Assembly (NCBI RefSeq): GCF_036417845.1 | Contig: NC_089981.1 | Span: 61,318,768 to 61,382,767 of the forward strand | Origin: Apteryx mantelli | Taxonomy: Eukaryota; Chordata; Aves; Apterygiformes; Apterygidae | Length of the DNA: 64,000 nucleotides | Reading direction: 5' to 3' | In this document: positions 14,598-24,650 of the stretch, piece by piece | Position numbering within the stretch: the first letter of the stretch is position 1 | Layout of the letters: every line of letters begins with the position of its first letter | Translations under genes and position numbers: made by a program | Notes under the pieces: generated by a model | What the model was told of the DNA's origin: nothing | The model's database searches: none | Seen by the model: the letters and a program-made list of their open reading frames with translations, nothing else

Positions 14598-17500
14598 TCC
14601 TAGAGTTCTTGAAGACATCCTGAGCTACCAAGCGCTCTGACTTCTGAACCAGGGTAGTGCAGCAATGCAAGATTCCTGAAAAAAAAGTCTAGAGCAGACA
14701 TAGCCTCCTGCTGTTACAAAGATGTCACAGTGACAAAGCTAAGTGCCAGCTACTCATATTCTCACCACAGTTTTTTCCTGGAGTCTTTCAAGCCCCATGC
14801 ACATTTCAAGTCTGACAAGATAACATTATGTATCTGCTAAAGCAGCCACAATAGTTGAAAACAAAGATGATGACTGCAAGCAATTCTGGTGCTGTATTTT
14901 AGCCTTATACTGCATAATGCTATGAAAAGTCATTCTTTTCTTCCTTCTGGTAATCATGGAAGGATGAAATTCATAGCTTAAATGGACGGCTATATTAACA
15001 TAAGAAAAAGCTGCAATTGCCGTCTGTCCGTTCTATTCTGAATGCAAAAGGAGGTGAAATGCTTTAGACGTTGATACTGTAGTAACCTCAATATGTCCCT
15101 GGATAAAAAATTTATCCAGCTGTGTAAAAAAGCAAAATAAACTGCTCTGATGTGAATGCTCAGACACTTTCTCAACCCTGTCATCAAGATCTGTGGTGGA
15201 TGTTTAGTCAGGAACTCACTGGAAGACTGCTTGACTTTCAGAGTCATCCTCCCGGCAAAATTGAGATCAGGCTATAGAATTAAAATTGTTTTAAATGATT
15301 ACTAATTTTAACAACAATGGCTTTCAAATCTTGTTTTATGCTGCGTTCGGAGCATTATATTGGCAACACTGAACTCAAGGCAGTTACAGTTGTAATGGAG
15401 TTAAAGTGGCCCTCTGAATTAAAATGATGAGACCAAAGCAAGTACCAGAATTATTGAAAGGTTATATATCTAAATATAGCTTGTCCTGAAGATACTTCCA
15501 ACCATTGCACCTGTCTAAGTAGATCTATAAAGTTGGATAGAATCAAAGCCAGGTGTTTTTATCAGAATAGGTAAAAGAGAAGTGGTTATCACTGTGACCT
15601 TGATAGCTGTCTCACCTTACCAGTGAACAAGGCATTCGGCAGCTTGTAAAGTCTTTATCTTGGAAAAAATAGGATCTTCCATTTGTTTTCCACACATTTC
15701 CGGAGATGGGCTGTTTCATACCAACCTGAAAGGACTGACATTCTCATCAGAATAAACAACACTTAGAGATGACATCGTTTTCACATGCAGCAACAAACAC
15801 ATTCAGTGGCCATGTAGGCTAATCCCATGCATTTGCTTCCTACAGATGCTCCACAAGATGCCTAGCTACTTTAGTCACACAGAATAAATATCTTTTAGGA
15901 ACTCTGGTTATTTGGAAAGAGAGTTCTAGGAACTGATTTTGAAGCATGGATGAAGAGGAATAATGCAGCATTACAAAGGGAATTCACAAATGCAAAGGGA
16001 CAAAAACCTTCAGATGACAGGTTCTGCAGCAGCATAGCCAGCGAAGAACTAAAATTGTGCTACTGCATCCTTTGTGCAGGCAGAGAATTCTGTGGACAGA
16101 ATAACTCTCAGACACTAACTCTCAGTGTAGTAAGCTAATCATTATATTTGGCTTAATCAAAAAATAAACATTTTAAAGGATCATTTAAGTGCAGCTTAGG
16201 TACACCACCTCTGTGATATCCTAAACTGAAAGCCTCATCGTAGTATGGCTTCATATTTGTAGGAGTAAAACAAATTGCAGTTTGATACAGACATATACAT
16301 TCACATTTCATTGCCTAAAAGCACTAAGTTGAGACAGTTAAGACTGTGGGATCAGTAGGTTCAGGCAAAGCAATAAAAATAGTATAAGCTCAGTCTTTAC
16401 AGTTGAAAACTCATGCTGAAATTACAAGGAAAAAAAATCCTCTGCCGTAACCCTTTTTTTTTTTTTGCCTTAGACGTATAGGTCTCTATGAAAAAATGCT
16501 TGTTCTAAACCTTCCTCTGCTTCTGTGCATCATGTTGGTGACATGCACATTCCATTTTCTGTGGAAACGGCAGAAGGGGAAGCAAAGCTCAGCTCCCCCA
16601 GTGGCCTCACCAGAAGGTCAGACACAAAAGCAGTGCTGCCACTAAGAAGAAGCAGCCGCAAATAAGGCTCTCGAAACCGGCTTGCCAAATCACATCGCTT
16701 TGCAAGGCAATGTGTACCCTGCAGCTGTGTTCAGCAGAGGCTCCCCGATGCTTTTAACTTTCTGCATAATAGAAGAGCTTTTGAGTGGCATAATATTAAA
16801 GCATTTAGTTTCTCTATATCAAATTTGTACAATCACACAAAAGAGAGGGGAAAACAGATACTTAGAAGTTACAAGTGGAGATTGTCCGCAGAGCTTTACA
16901 GAACACGGTGGGCAGATGGCAGGGATTTGCAGTGACACAGCTGTTTTTAAAAATAAGAGGTGGAAGAGGAGAGACATGATTACAGCTACATACACATTCC
17001 TAAGCCTGCTCACACAGGAAAAAAAAAATCAGCAAACACGGAAACTGAAATTTGAATATTTTTTCATCATTATCTGAACTGACATTTAGAAACTTTCTAA
17101 AATAAACAGCAGCACCTTCAAGTTTCTTCTCCAATCATTAGTTTTCTGTTTTCTATTTCTATCTATGAAATAAAGGTGACAACAGAAACAATAACCTACA
17201 CCAAGACAGTAAAAAGACAATGCCAAAATTAGTGTTAGTGCCGCCATGTAGTACACACATTTTTAATGTAAACCGTGCAATACAAAAACACAATCACATC
17301 TTAACACCAAATAAACTCTGTAAATAATGTTATCCTTTTGAATTTTCTAACTTTCAAAGGCTTTTTCTACTTTTTCTTCAGATGTTATTTAGTGGATGAC
17401 TTGGATAAGCAGTATGAGTGATTTTACTGTATTAAACAGGGGGCCTATTTTAGGTTTCACAGCCAGGGGAGGGCATGGAAAGGCCCAAACTCAATGGGGT

Positions 17501-19123
17501 ATCAAGCACTTGATATAAATATAGTAAAAATGGAAGATTTTTGAAATAAGCAATAACTAAGCAATAATTTGGAAAAAAAACTTAATTTCATAAAGAGATC
17601 TTTCACTCATTTTTAGTGCATATTGTTATATACATCCCTTACACAACCAAATGGAAAGCTTGTGTTAGGTAAATACTGTGGATTACCAATTTTTCTAGTA
17701 AAAGCATCTGGAGAATCCAGTGAAGCTGTTTCTTGACTAGTTTTGGATACCTTTGTTTTCAATATTAACTCTCTTCCATTTAACCTATTCGTAGATCTGA
17801 GAAATTTTACATAAACAGAAGAGGTACTGCTTCCACCAAAAGGATGATCTTTTGATCATTCTTTGTACCCTTCACGGAGTAACCTTTTTCACGTTTCATC
17901 TACTCACTTTTATCAGAACATGAAAGGTAAGTTTTCAGTGTAGGCATACTTTTTGCTACCTTCTTAATAACCATCTAATTTTCTGAAGACATGAGCTGAG
18001 ACCCAAAACAGGAAAAATGTTACCCAGCATCTCCCCACTAAAGTCTTCTTTATGCCTATCTCAGAAGGAGCTGATGCTGGCTTTTGCCACAGCTGGGTAT
18101 TGAACTGAATGGACTGTAAATGAAATCCACTGCAGAAATGCACACGCTCCGTGCGTTTACTCCACAATCTGTCCTTTTACACTGTTTGGGCTGCTCCCAC
18201 TCCAAAGACAACAGCAAACTGAGTAGTGTAAGTGCTGCCTAGCACACAGACAAACTCAACATCTGAAGACATTTAAATTAATTTTATTTATACTAGGTTT
18301 TCAAAATCAGAAATATTTTAAAAGAAATTCAGTACTTAAAGACAGGTGCTACATTGATGATTCATCCATCATTAGTGCCATGTGTTCACTCTACAGTCAT
18401 TAACTCTCCACCACAAACTAAAGGGAACTTTTAGAATTATATAAAAAAAAGTAGACATGAAAATTTGGTTTCTGCTGGAACTGGTATAAGACAGTATAGC
18501 TTATTAACAAACTGTGGCAATTCAATTCCTATAGTATATGCCATTACTTGTTCTGAGTGAGTTTTACAGCAGAAAAAGACTCTTACATTTAAAGAAACTA
18601 AATCATTAGGTTTTAACCCAACATACTCAAAATCTGTTTACTGATCTGACTGGGAATGATTCTTACACTGATATCCTTATAATATTAAGCTTTGCATTTC
18701 CAAAATTGCCACAAGCATAAACCTCCCTAACTCCCCCTAATCTTGGGCTACTTTCCCTTTTCAGAGAAATCACACCCATATGTCTATAGCTCTTTCAGCA
18801 TTTACTGAATCAAGGTAACTGCTGGCTTTGCAATATTTTTAGAAGAAAAATGCCATTTCTGCACAAGCTACTCTCATGAAAAATTTTATTTAACATTTCT
18901 TTATCAATAAAGTAACTGAAGCCAAAATACCCAAATGTCACATCTACATGGAGATACACAGAAGATATTCAACTTGAGAGGATTCTCCTCCACTTCTAGA
19001 TCACAATGAGGCCCTCACCATTTTGCATAATGACGGAAAACAACAGCTGACAAACCATTTTGGAACAGATGCCAGCTGTCTCTCATTTGTTTTATAATTC
19101 AAACAGTAACAGTTCTGTAGCAC

Positions 19124-19141
19124 TTTTTTTTTTTTTTTTTT
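19124..19141. repeat. T18 run
   Basis: Eighteen T downstream of CFL2. A similar A run lies at about 19330-19347. No SINE body is recognised at either. Confidence 0.9.
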
Positions 19142-20930
19142 GAATAAAGCAAGCCATGTGAATTGGACCTCACATCAGTCAGTCATTTCAAGAACAAACT
19201 AAAGGCAGGCTGATCCTTTTTGATCCAAAATTTGTTTTAGTAGGCGCTCAGACTCTTACATAAATACAATTTGTGCTTTGATTTTATATCTACTTGGACT
19301 GAGTGAATATACCTCTAAGCTAGCTTAAGAAAAAAAAAAAAAAAAAAGTAACCTTCTAATATTCAACTTAGAAGCCACAGACATTTTTCCAGACTGTTTG
19401 CAGCAGAGACAAACATTAAACACAGTACTGCTTAAAAAAGTTGACTGTCTAAAATGAGATTTAAACAGTTTATTAAAATTTAACATTTTCAGTTTTGGCT
19501 TTTTCTAAAGAAACCATGTATATCTTGTGAAAATCAGTTAAAAGATTATTCCATTATAATGTTTGACTTGAGTTCAATGCAGTAAGCACAAAGGAGATCT
19601 TTACATTAAACTGGGCTTTGCACACAACATGAATAGTCAGAAATAAAAGAGACTATTTGAGGAATAAAAAGAATTATTATTTTTATAGACAACATGCATA
19701 CCATCAGTTACTTCTCAACCTTAATGAAAGATACCTGAAAGGAGAGTTTTGTAGAACAAAACCAAGACTCATTAATACATTTAGTAAGTCAGTGGTCATC
19801 ATGCCTTTTTAGTTAAATTCTAGTAAAGTTTAGTCTACAGAGAACAGCTAACATAATAAGGTGTGTAAGTCATAGGGATAGCTAGAAGCCTGAAATAAAG
19901 TCTTAAAGTTCTACAGGACAAGAGAGCCTAAACACAGCATTACTAGGTTATTTAAACTAATAAAGAAAAAAAAGGTTTTGATGGTTTTCTGCTTCATTGT
20001 TGAAAAAGGGTTATGGACTGAAAATAAAGGGCCAATATTTAAAAGCTCCACAGTTCAACTCTACCAGCTTTTTAAAATAAGGTAACAATAAAAAGCATTC
20101 CTTTTGGCAGCAGGCGCATTTCAGCTGCGACTGGCTGCCGCGCAGAGTTCCTTTATGCATACCAGTAGAATCATGTCCAGTTTTGCCATTTGTGGATAAC
20201 GATGACAAGATACAAAAGCATGTGTTTGCCATAAATAGCTCTGGCTAACGGAGGATTGCTCACACAGAGCAGATCAAATTCTCTATAAGGAGAGCATTAT
20301 TTGGCTCTCAGCCAAAACATGTCCCCAATGCAAGCCTCAGTAGTGGCAAACACTTTCCAGTTCTATTTGCATAAAAGTTAACAAGAAGAACAATTCATTT
20401 AGGACATTTCTTGTACCAAGTCAGTGTTAACTGTAACATTTAAGAAACAAAGAGTATTTACTGATTCATATTCTGCATATCATATGACCGTCATTCCACA
20501 TCAACTTATCAAAAGACAGACAGCTGTAAGATTGCATTAAGGGTTTTACTCTGGCATGTAGAACTTTAAGAACATTCAGGTACGAAACACACTGCATGGT
20601 TAGTTACTTCGTATTTTTAAGTTTCTGACACAAGTGTTTCATGGTTCATTGAACTAATGGTCTCTAGTAGTGGTAGCTTCTTTAGTCAAATGGTAAACTA
20701 GGAATAGGTCCTTTATCCAACGATCAGAATAGAGTCACATAAAGTATTGTAAAGCAGTACCTAAATCATGACTAGGAATGAAAAACTTGCATTATTTGAG
20801 ATTAATGATCGTTTATCTTTACAATACTTTCCACAGAAGTTAAGTTATTTGAAATATGCTTAAATTAAACATACTTAAAAACTATATTTTCCAATGAAAA
20901 CAAGGCAACGTTCTGTAATAAGCCACAAGT

Positions 20931-20936
20931 TTTATT
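20931..20936 (-). terminator. CFL2: Candidate CFL2 poly(A) signal
   Basis: AATAAA on the minus strand (TTTATT on plus), the first canonical hexamer after the stop codon. A T/GT-rich stretch follows within about 40 nt in the transcript direction, as expected of a cleavage site. Later AATAAA hexamers occur at 19469-19474 and 18283-18288 and could give longer 3' UTRs. Confidence 0.5.
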
Positions 20937-21372
20937 GCAACGTGGCCAGTTTTTGATCTCAAAAACAACGTTCCATTTAAGGCTCTTTTGAATACAGAAA
21001 TTGCCATCATGACTGATGTTTTACAGAACTTTAGTGTTTCAAGACTCACATGGTAAACAGATAACTTCTACTCCTGTTCAGTAGTGTACATTCAATGGAA
21101 AACAAAAGGCATCGTAACAGCTACTTCATTTATAAAGATATGCATGTAACAGGAATGAAACTGAGGTACTACAATAATCTGATGACACAGTTACAGCAAC
21201 TTAATTGGCATTCCTTTGGGGGGGCGGGGAGGGAAGTCAAACATATTACAAAAAAGTGCTTTAAATGCATAGTGTTGTGTGCTGCCATGTCACAAAAATA
21301 GGCTTGTCAAGGCAGGTGAGGTGTATGAATGCACAAGAGCCTCATGGAACTGCAATCAAGTGCAACTGTAAG

Positions 21373-21380
21373 TAATACTG
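21373..21380 (-). promoter_or_regulatory. miR-200b/c/429 8-mer seed match in CFL2 3' UTR
   Basis: The transcript strand reads CAGTATTA, the 8-mer target of the miR-200b/200c/429 family, about 370 nt after the stop codon. CFL2 is a reported miR-200-family target in mammals (from memory). Whether this site is the orthologous one needs an alignment. Confidence 0.5.
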
Positions 21381-21750
21381 TATAGAGTCTACCATCCGAC
21401 CAGTGGACAATACTTTCAAGGCATTCAATTAGCTTACCTTTTGCTGTCTGCTAGACTATTCACATTAACTATCACATTCATTGTACATGTTGCAAGGAAT
21501 GCATGCTACGTCAGTTTTGGCTAAGAGTATGACGTGAAAGCATTCCTCGGATCCTACATAAAACTACCAGGATTAAACAGTCTAATGGCAATCACTGGTA
21601 GACTGCTTAACAATGACATCTCCTTCAGGGGCGTAGGGAAAGGACTTATTTTTTCAAGGAGGGAAGGGGAAAGGGAGACTAATACTATTCCAATTGAACG
21701 AGCTGCAGAAATGGAAGCTCCTTAGATCCAGATGGCACTTGTCTGTCTTT

Positions 21751-21863
21751 TTATAAGGGTTTTCCTTCAAGTGAAACTACCACGTTGCCTCCCAATTTTT
21801 CTCCAAGTGTTGAACGGTCCTTAATATCATCCAACCCATTTACTTGCCACTCGTGTTTAATAC
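21751..21863 (-). CDS. CFL2: CFL2 coding exon 4 and stop
   Basis: 113 nt after acceptor CTTTCAG. It encodes [18 protein letters not shown], then [19 protein letters not shown] and a TAA stop at 21753-21751. This is the standard cofilin C terminus. Confidence 0.96.
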
Positions 21864-23903
21864 CTGAAAGACAGACAGACAAAAACACATTTGTGAGAAC
21901 CTCAACATTTAGAAGGCATGCTATCTAATGAGTAAAACTTTTTTAGGCCCATACCTGTAAATTTCTTTTTAATGGCATCTTTAGAGCTTGCGTAGATCAT
22001 CTTGCTTTTTAAAGGTGCACTTTCAGGAGCCCTTTAAAGTGGGAGGGAAGAAAAAAAAAAGTTATTCAATCATCCAGTGTTAAGGGAAGAGTCAAAAATA
22101 TTCAGCTTTAACAGCAAACTTTGCTTTTACACACCAGAATATAAATACCAGGTCTTCTTTCTTAGACTCCTTTGTCTCATACGTGGCATCATACAAAGCA
22201 TATCGGCAATCATTCAAAGGTAATAACTTCACAAAGGCTGTATATGGGTCCTCCACTGTATCTCCAATGTCACCAACCAGTATCTGCTTTGCCTCCTCTA
22301 CAATTATTTGTTTTTTGTCATCACTTAAGCAGAAGAGAACTGCTTTCTTTCTTTTTTTAATTTCTTCTGGGGTTGAAGATTTCCTTACTTTCATGTCATT
22401 AAAAACCTTTATGACTTCATCATTCACTGTTACTCCAGAAGCCTGTAAAATGAGATCAAAGAAATAATTTAAACCGCAAAAATTAACACTCACTAGACAA
22501 GAAGGCAGCCCACAGTGCTAGATAAGGAAGTCCATCTGCCCCAGTAAGAATAAAAATACTGTACTCAACCTGAACACACAATGAATTTGGTAACCTGTGT
22601 CGGGTTGTTGCCAAGATACAAGAAGCACAAAGTTTATCCCTACTTTATTTCAGATCTCAGCATCTTTGACTTTGATTTTGGATAGCAGTTTTATACAACT
22701 AGGCATACAATTGTACTACTCAAGCAGTTTTCCATTACCTTATCATGAATTTGACTTATTTGGGGAGAGGGGACAGGAGGGAGGGAATTGATCCCAGGAG
22801 AGCGAGTGGGCCGGTCTGAGTTGGGCCTTTTTTTTTTTTTTTTTTTTTTGGATGGAACAAACGCTACAGCAGCGGTTCGTATCCAGCACTGTCATGACTC
22901 TCATTTTGTTGAGTGATGTAAGACTCCGCTAGCAGCAGAAATGTTTTCTGCATTGTGTCAGCTTCAACACTATGCTTCAAAAACTCTTCAATTTTACTTC
23001 ATGCTGCTGCTCTATCGTTATTTGACTGCTCTTTCTTCACAAGAAAATACGAAGTACAATTCATTCAGCCCCGCATAAAGCTAGCAAGCCATTCAGAAAC
23101 CCAACCCGACAACAGCAAGGAGACAAAAATACTGACCGGGCAAACGGGGAACTCGCAGCAAAAGAAAAATTTAGCTGAACACATTACTTGCAAACTAGAT
23201 CTGCAGCGTCCTTGTTCTCAGTCCAACAGTTACAGACTAGAAGCCAGCAGCGGCCAGAGCGCACGGTGCTGGGGAAGAGGCAGGTGCGCGCAGCGCTGGG
23301 AAGCGGCTGCTTTGTCCCCGCGGGAGACAGTTTGCCCCTTTTGCGGGCTTTGTTCACAACGGCTGCATTTTGCGGTAAGAAGGGGGGTTTCGGCACCCCG
23401 TTCATACCCCCGCCCCGCAGGGACACCCTCCACGGGCCGCCGCAGACCCGCGCACCGACCCGCCGCCCCCCGCGGTTCGTCCCGGCCGCCCGCGGCGGGA
23501 GACAACGCGGCGCCGCTGCCGCCGCCGCCGCCTCCCGCCCCGGGCCCGCGGCGCCTCCCTCGGGGCGCGGGGCCGCCGCCGCCTCCCCGCCGCGGGGCGC
23601 TGGGCAGGGCCGGGCCGGGCGGACCCCCGCCCGCCGCGCCGCGCCGCGCCGGCTGCCGCAGGGAGCGCTGCGCCTCCCGCCCGCCCGGCCCGCAGCCCGC
23701 GGCCGCTCCCGCCCCGGGGCCGCTCCCCGCCGCCCCTTCCCCCCGGACCCGGCTAAAATTAGACTAAAATGGCCGCCAGAGGCCTCGGGGCCTGAGCGCG
23801 CCGCGCCACCCGCGCCGGGCCTGCTCGGCCCCCGCCGCGCCGCGCTGCCCCCCCGAGCACGGGCCGGGCCGGGCCGCCCCCCGCGCCGCGCCGCCCTTAC
23901 CAT
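21751..23903 (-). CDS. CFL2: Cofilin-2, complete gene (4 coding exons)
   Basis: CDS is complement(join(21751..21863, 21955..22031, 22135..22442, 23901..23903)): 501 nt, 166 residues plus stop, the usual vertebrate cofilin length. Cofilin-2 is the muscle-enriched ADF/cofilin that binds, severs and depolymerises actin filaments. The protein is a single ADF-H domain. Ser3 (the LIM-kinase site in this family) follows Met-Ala, a basic nuclear-localisation motif KKRKK lies near residues 30-34, and the actin-binding long-helix segment around [16 protein letters not shown] is present. The sequence matches my memory of human CFL2 almost residue for residue (for example KKQII instead of KRQII) and fits CFL2 better than CFL1. 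All three introns are GT-AG with compatible phases. The start has a good Kozak context (GGCACC before ATG, G at +4). No frameshift or damage is seen. Expression should start in the CpG island just upstream. Confidence 0.97.
21955..22031 (-). CDS. CFL2: CFL2 coding exon 3
   Basis: 77 nt between acceptor TTTAAAG and donor GTATGG. It completes the split Trp codon and encodes [18 protein letters not shown], then AIKKKFT and the first base of a Gly codon. This is the actin-binding helix region of cofilin. It is too short to stand out as an ORF but is certain from frame and splice sites. Confidence 0.96.
22135..22442 (-). CDS. CFL2: CFL2 coding exon 2
   Basis: 308 nt, starting after the acceptor TTTTACAG with codons for [10 protein letters not shown] and ending after KEDLVFIF plus TG of a split Trp codon, then donor GTGTGT. 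It carries most of the ADF-H domain: the N-terminal regulatory serine, the KKRKK basic motif, and the segment [19 protein letters not shown]. The open frame continues a short way into the intron; that tail is not coding. Confidence 0.97.
22443..23900 (-). other. CFL2 intron 1
   Basis: 1458-nt GT-AG intron. The donor-side half (about 23250-23900) is part of the CpG island and carries MEF2- and CArG-like sites. The acceptor-side half is ordinary AT-rich DNA with a 22-base T run at 22828-22849 (poly(A) in the transcript). No coding sequence is supported in it. Confidence 0.9.
23753..23772. promoter_or_regulatory. Adjacent MEF2 consensus and CArG-like sites, CFL2 intron 1
   Basis: CTAAAATTAG (23753-23762) matches the MEF2 consensus YTAWWWWTAR exactly. 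The next ten bases, ACTAAAATGG (23763-23772), match the SRF CArG box CCWWWWWWGG with one mismatch. They form an AT-rich island inside otherwise GC-only DNA, 130-150 bp downstream of the ATG. A YY1-like AAAATGGCCGCC overlaps at 23766-23777. The fit to a muscle gene is clear; binding is inferred. Confidence 0.5.
23901..23903 (-). CDS. CFL2: CFL2 coding exon 1 (ATG only)
   Basis: On the minus strand GGCACCATG is followed directly by the donor GTAAGG (23900-23895). The only coding content of this exon is the initiator codon, the known layout of vertebrate cofilin genes. The 5' UTR continues to higher coordinates within the CpG island. The transcription start cannot be placed from sequence alone. 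Confidence 0.93.
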
Positions 23904-24042
23904 GGTGCCGGGTCCCTGGGCGGCGGCGGCTGCCGGCAGTACGGGGCGGCTGCAGGCAGGAGAGCGCTGCGCTGCGCTGGGGGCGAGGCGGGCGGGGACT
24001 CGGCCGGGCGGGGGATGAGCCGCGGCGGCTGGGGAGGGCCGG

Positions 24043-24069
24043 TCACATGGGCGCTGCCGCCACCACGTG
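24043..24069. promoter_or_regulatory. Paired E-box-like motifs upstream of CFL2
   Basis: TCACATG (24043-24049) and the palindrome CACGTG (24064-24069) lie 140-166 bp upstream of the CFL2 ATG. They are typical bHLH-ZIP (USF/MYC/MITF-type) motifs. The spacing of about two helical turns is notable, but function is inferred only. Confidence 0.35.
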
Positions 24070-24110
24070 CCGCCGGCCCGGCCCGCCCGCCCCGCCCGGC
24101 GCGGCGGCAG

Positions 24111-24160
24111 GGCCGGGCCGGGCCGGGCCGCGCCGCGCCGCGCCGCGCCGCGCCGCGCCG
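24111..24160. repeat. GC-only pentamer repeat in the CFL2 promoter
   Basis: About four copies of GGCCG (24111-24130) change into about six copies of CGCCG (24131-24160). This pure G/C tract lies about 210-260 bp upstream of the ATG and is hard to sequence, so copy number in the assembly may be unreliable. Confidence 0.8.
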
Positions 24161-24530
24161 GGCCCGCCCTCCGCGGGGCAGGGCCTGCGGGAGCCGGCCG
24201 CCCTCCCACAGCCCGGCGGCGGCGGCGGCAGCACCAGCACCAGCACCCGGGCCGCCGCCCGCCCGCGCTGCTCTGTAAGGCGCCGCCGCCGCCCGGGCCT
24301 TGCAGGCGGCAGCTGCCCTCGGGGCCGCCCCCGCCGCGGCCTTGCGAGGCCCCTCCGGCCCCACCGCTCCGCTGCGGCCGCCACGGCGCCGCCCTGCGGC
24401 GGGGCCCGGCCCGGCCCCGGGGCTCGGCGGCGGTCTCGCCTCCGACGGCGCCGGCCGTTAGCGAGCCGGGGTTCCGCTGCCGCCGCTGGGGCGGCACCGG
24501 GGCGGCGCTGGCGGCGCTGGGCGAAGGCGC

Positions 24531-24560
24531 CGGGCCGGGCCGGGCCGGGCCGGGCCGGGC
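24531..24560. repeat. (CGGGC)6 pentamer repeat
   Basis: Six perfect CGGGC units give six GGG runs with two-base loops on the plus strand (the CFL2 template strand), enough for a G-quadruplex, with C-rich runs on the other strand. It lies about 630 bp upstream of the CFL2 ATG. Confidence 0.85.
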
Positions 24561-24650
24561 AGCAGCCCTTGCCACCCGGCCCCTCCGCGCCCCGCAGCGC
24601 CCGCCGGAGTTCCCTGGGGTCTCCCGCCCCGTCCACCCCAGGCCTGCCCG

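Larger units (their letters stand above)
7871..20909. other. AT-rich region 3' of CFL2
   Basis: About 13 kb without a recognised gene. The right part (about 18.2-20.9 kb) may belong to longer CFL2 3' UTR forms, since AATAAA hexamers on the minus strand occur at 19469-19474 and 18283-18288. ORFs are short and unconvincing. Apart from small simple repeats and the dyad pair, nothing stands out. Confidence 0.55.
20910..21750 (-). other. CFL2: CFL2 3' UTR, proximal form
   Basis: Non-coding sequence directly after the CFL2 stop, about 840 nt to a first canonical AATAAA. It holds a miR-200-type seed match and no repeats beyond a short G-rich stretch near 21220. Mammalian CFL2 transcripts, as I recall, have 3' UTRs of around 2 kb, so longer isoforms ending at later signals are likely. 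The end is inferred. Confidence 0.6.
23250..24650. promoter_or_regulatory. CFL2: CpG island with the CFL2 promoter and 5' UTR
   Basis: About 1.4 kb of very GC- and CpG-rich DNA, in sharp contrast to AT-rich flanks, spanning the ATG exon, the start of intron 1 and the upstream region. No TATA box is apparent, so a dispersed CpG-type promoter on the minus strand is likely. Limits are by eye. It also contains GC-rich simple repeats (24111-24160 and 24531-24560). Long open frames across it are composition artefacts. Confidence 0.88.

Noticed and set aside
14452-14670. Minus ORF with an Ala run
   Set aside because: The Ala run is the translation of an (AGC)n repeat. No splice sites or similarity support a gene.
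20355-20362. 8-mer seed match to miR-145 (AACTGGAA on the CFL2 transcript strand)
   Set aside because: It lies beyond the first poly(A) signal and one 8-mer in several kilobases is expected by chance. It would matter only if a long 3' UTR form and conservation were shown.
23184-24575. 463-codon minus-strand ORF and several overlapping long ORFs on both strands
   Set aside because: They lie in the CpG island, read as Ala/Gly/Pro/Arg-rich low-complexity sequence in every frame, and overlap the CFL2 start exon and intron. GC-rich DNA simply has few stop codons.
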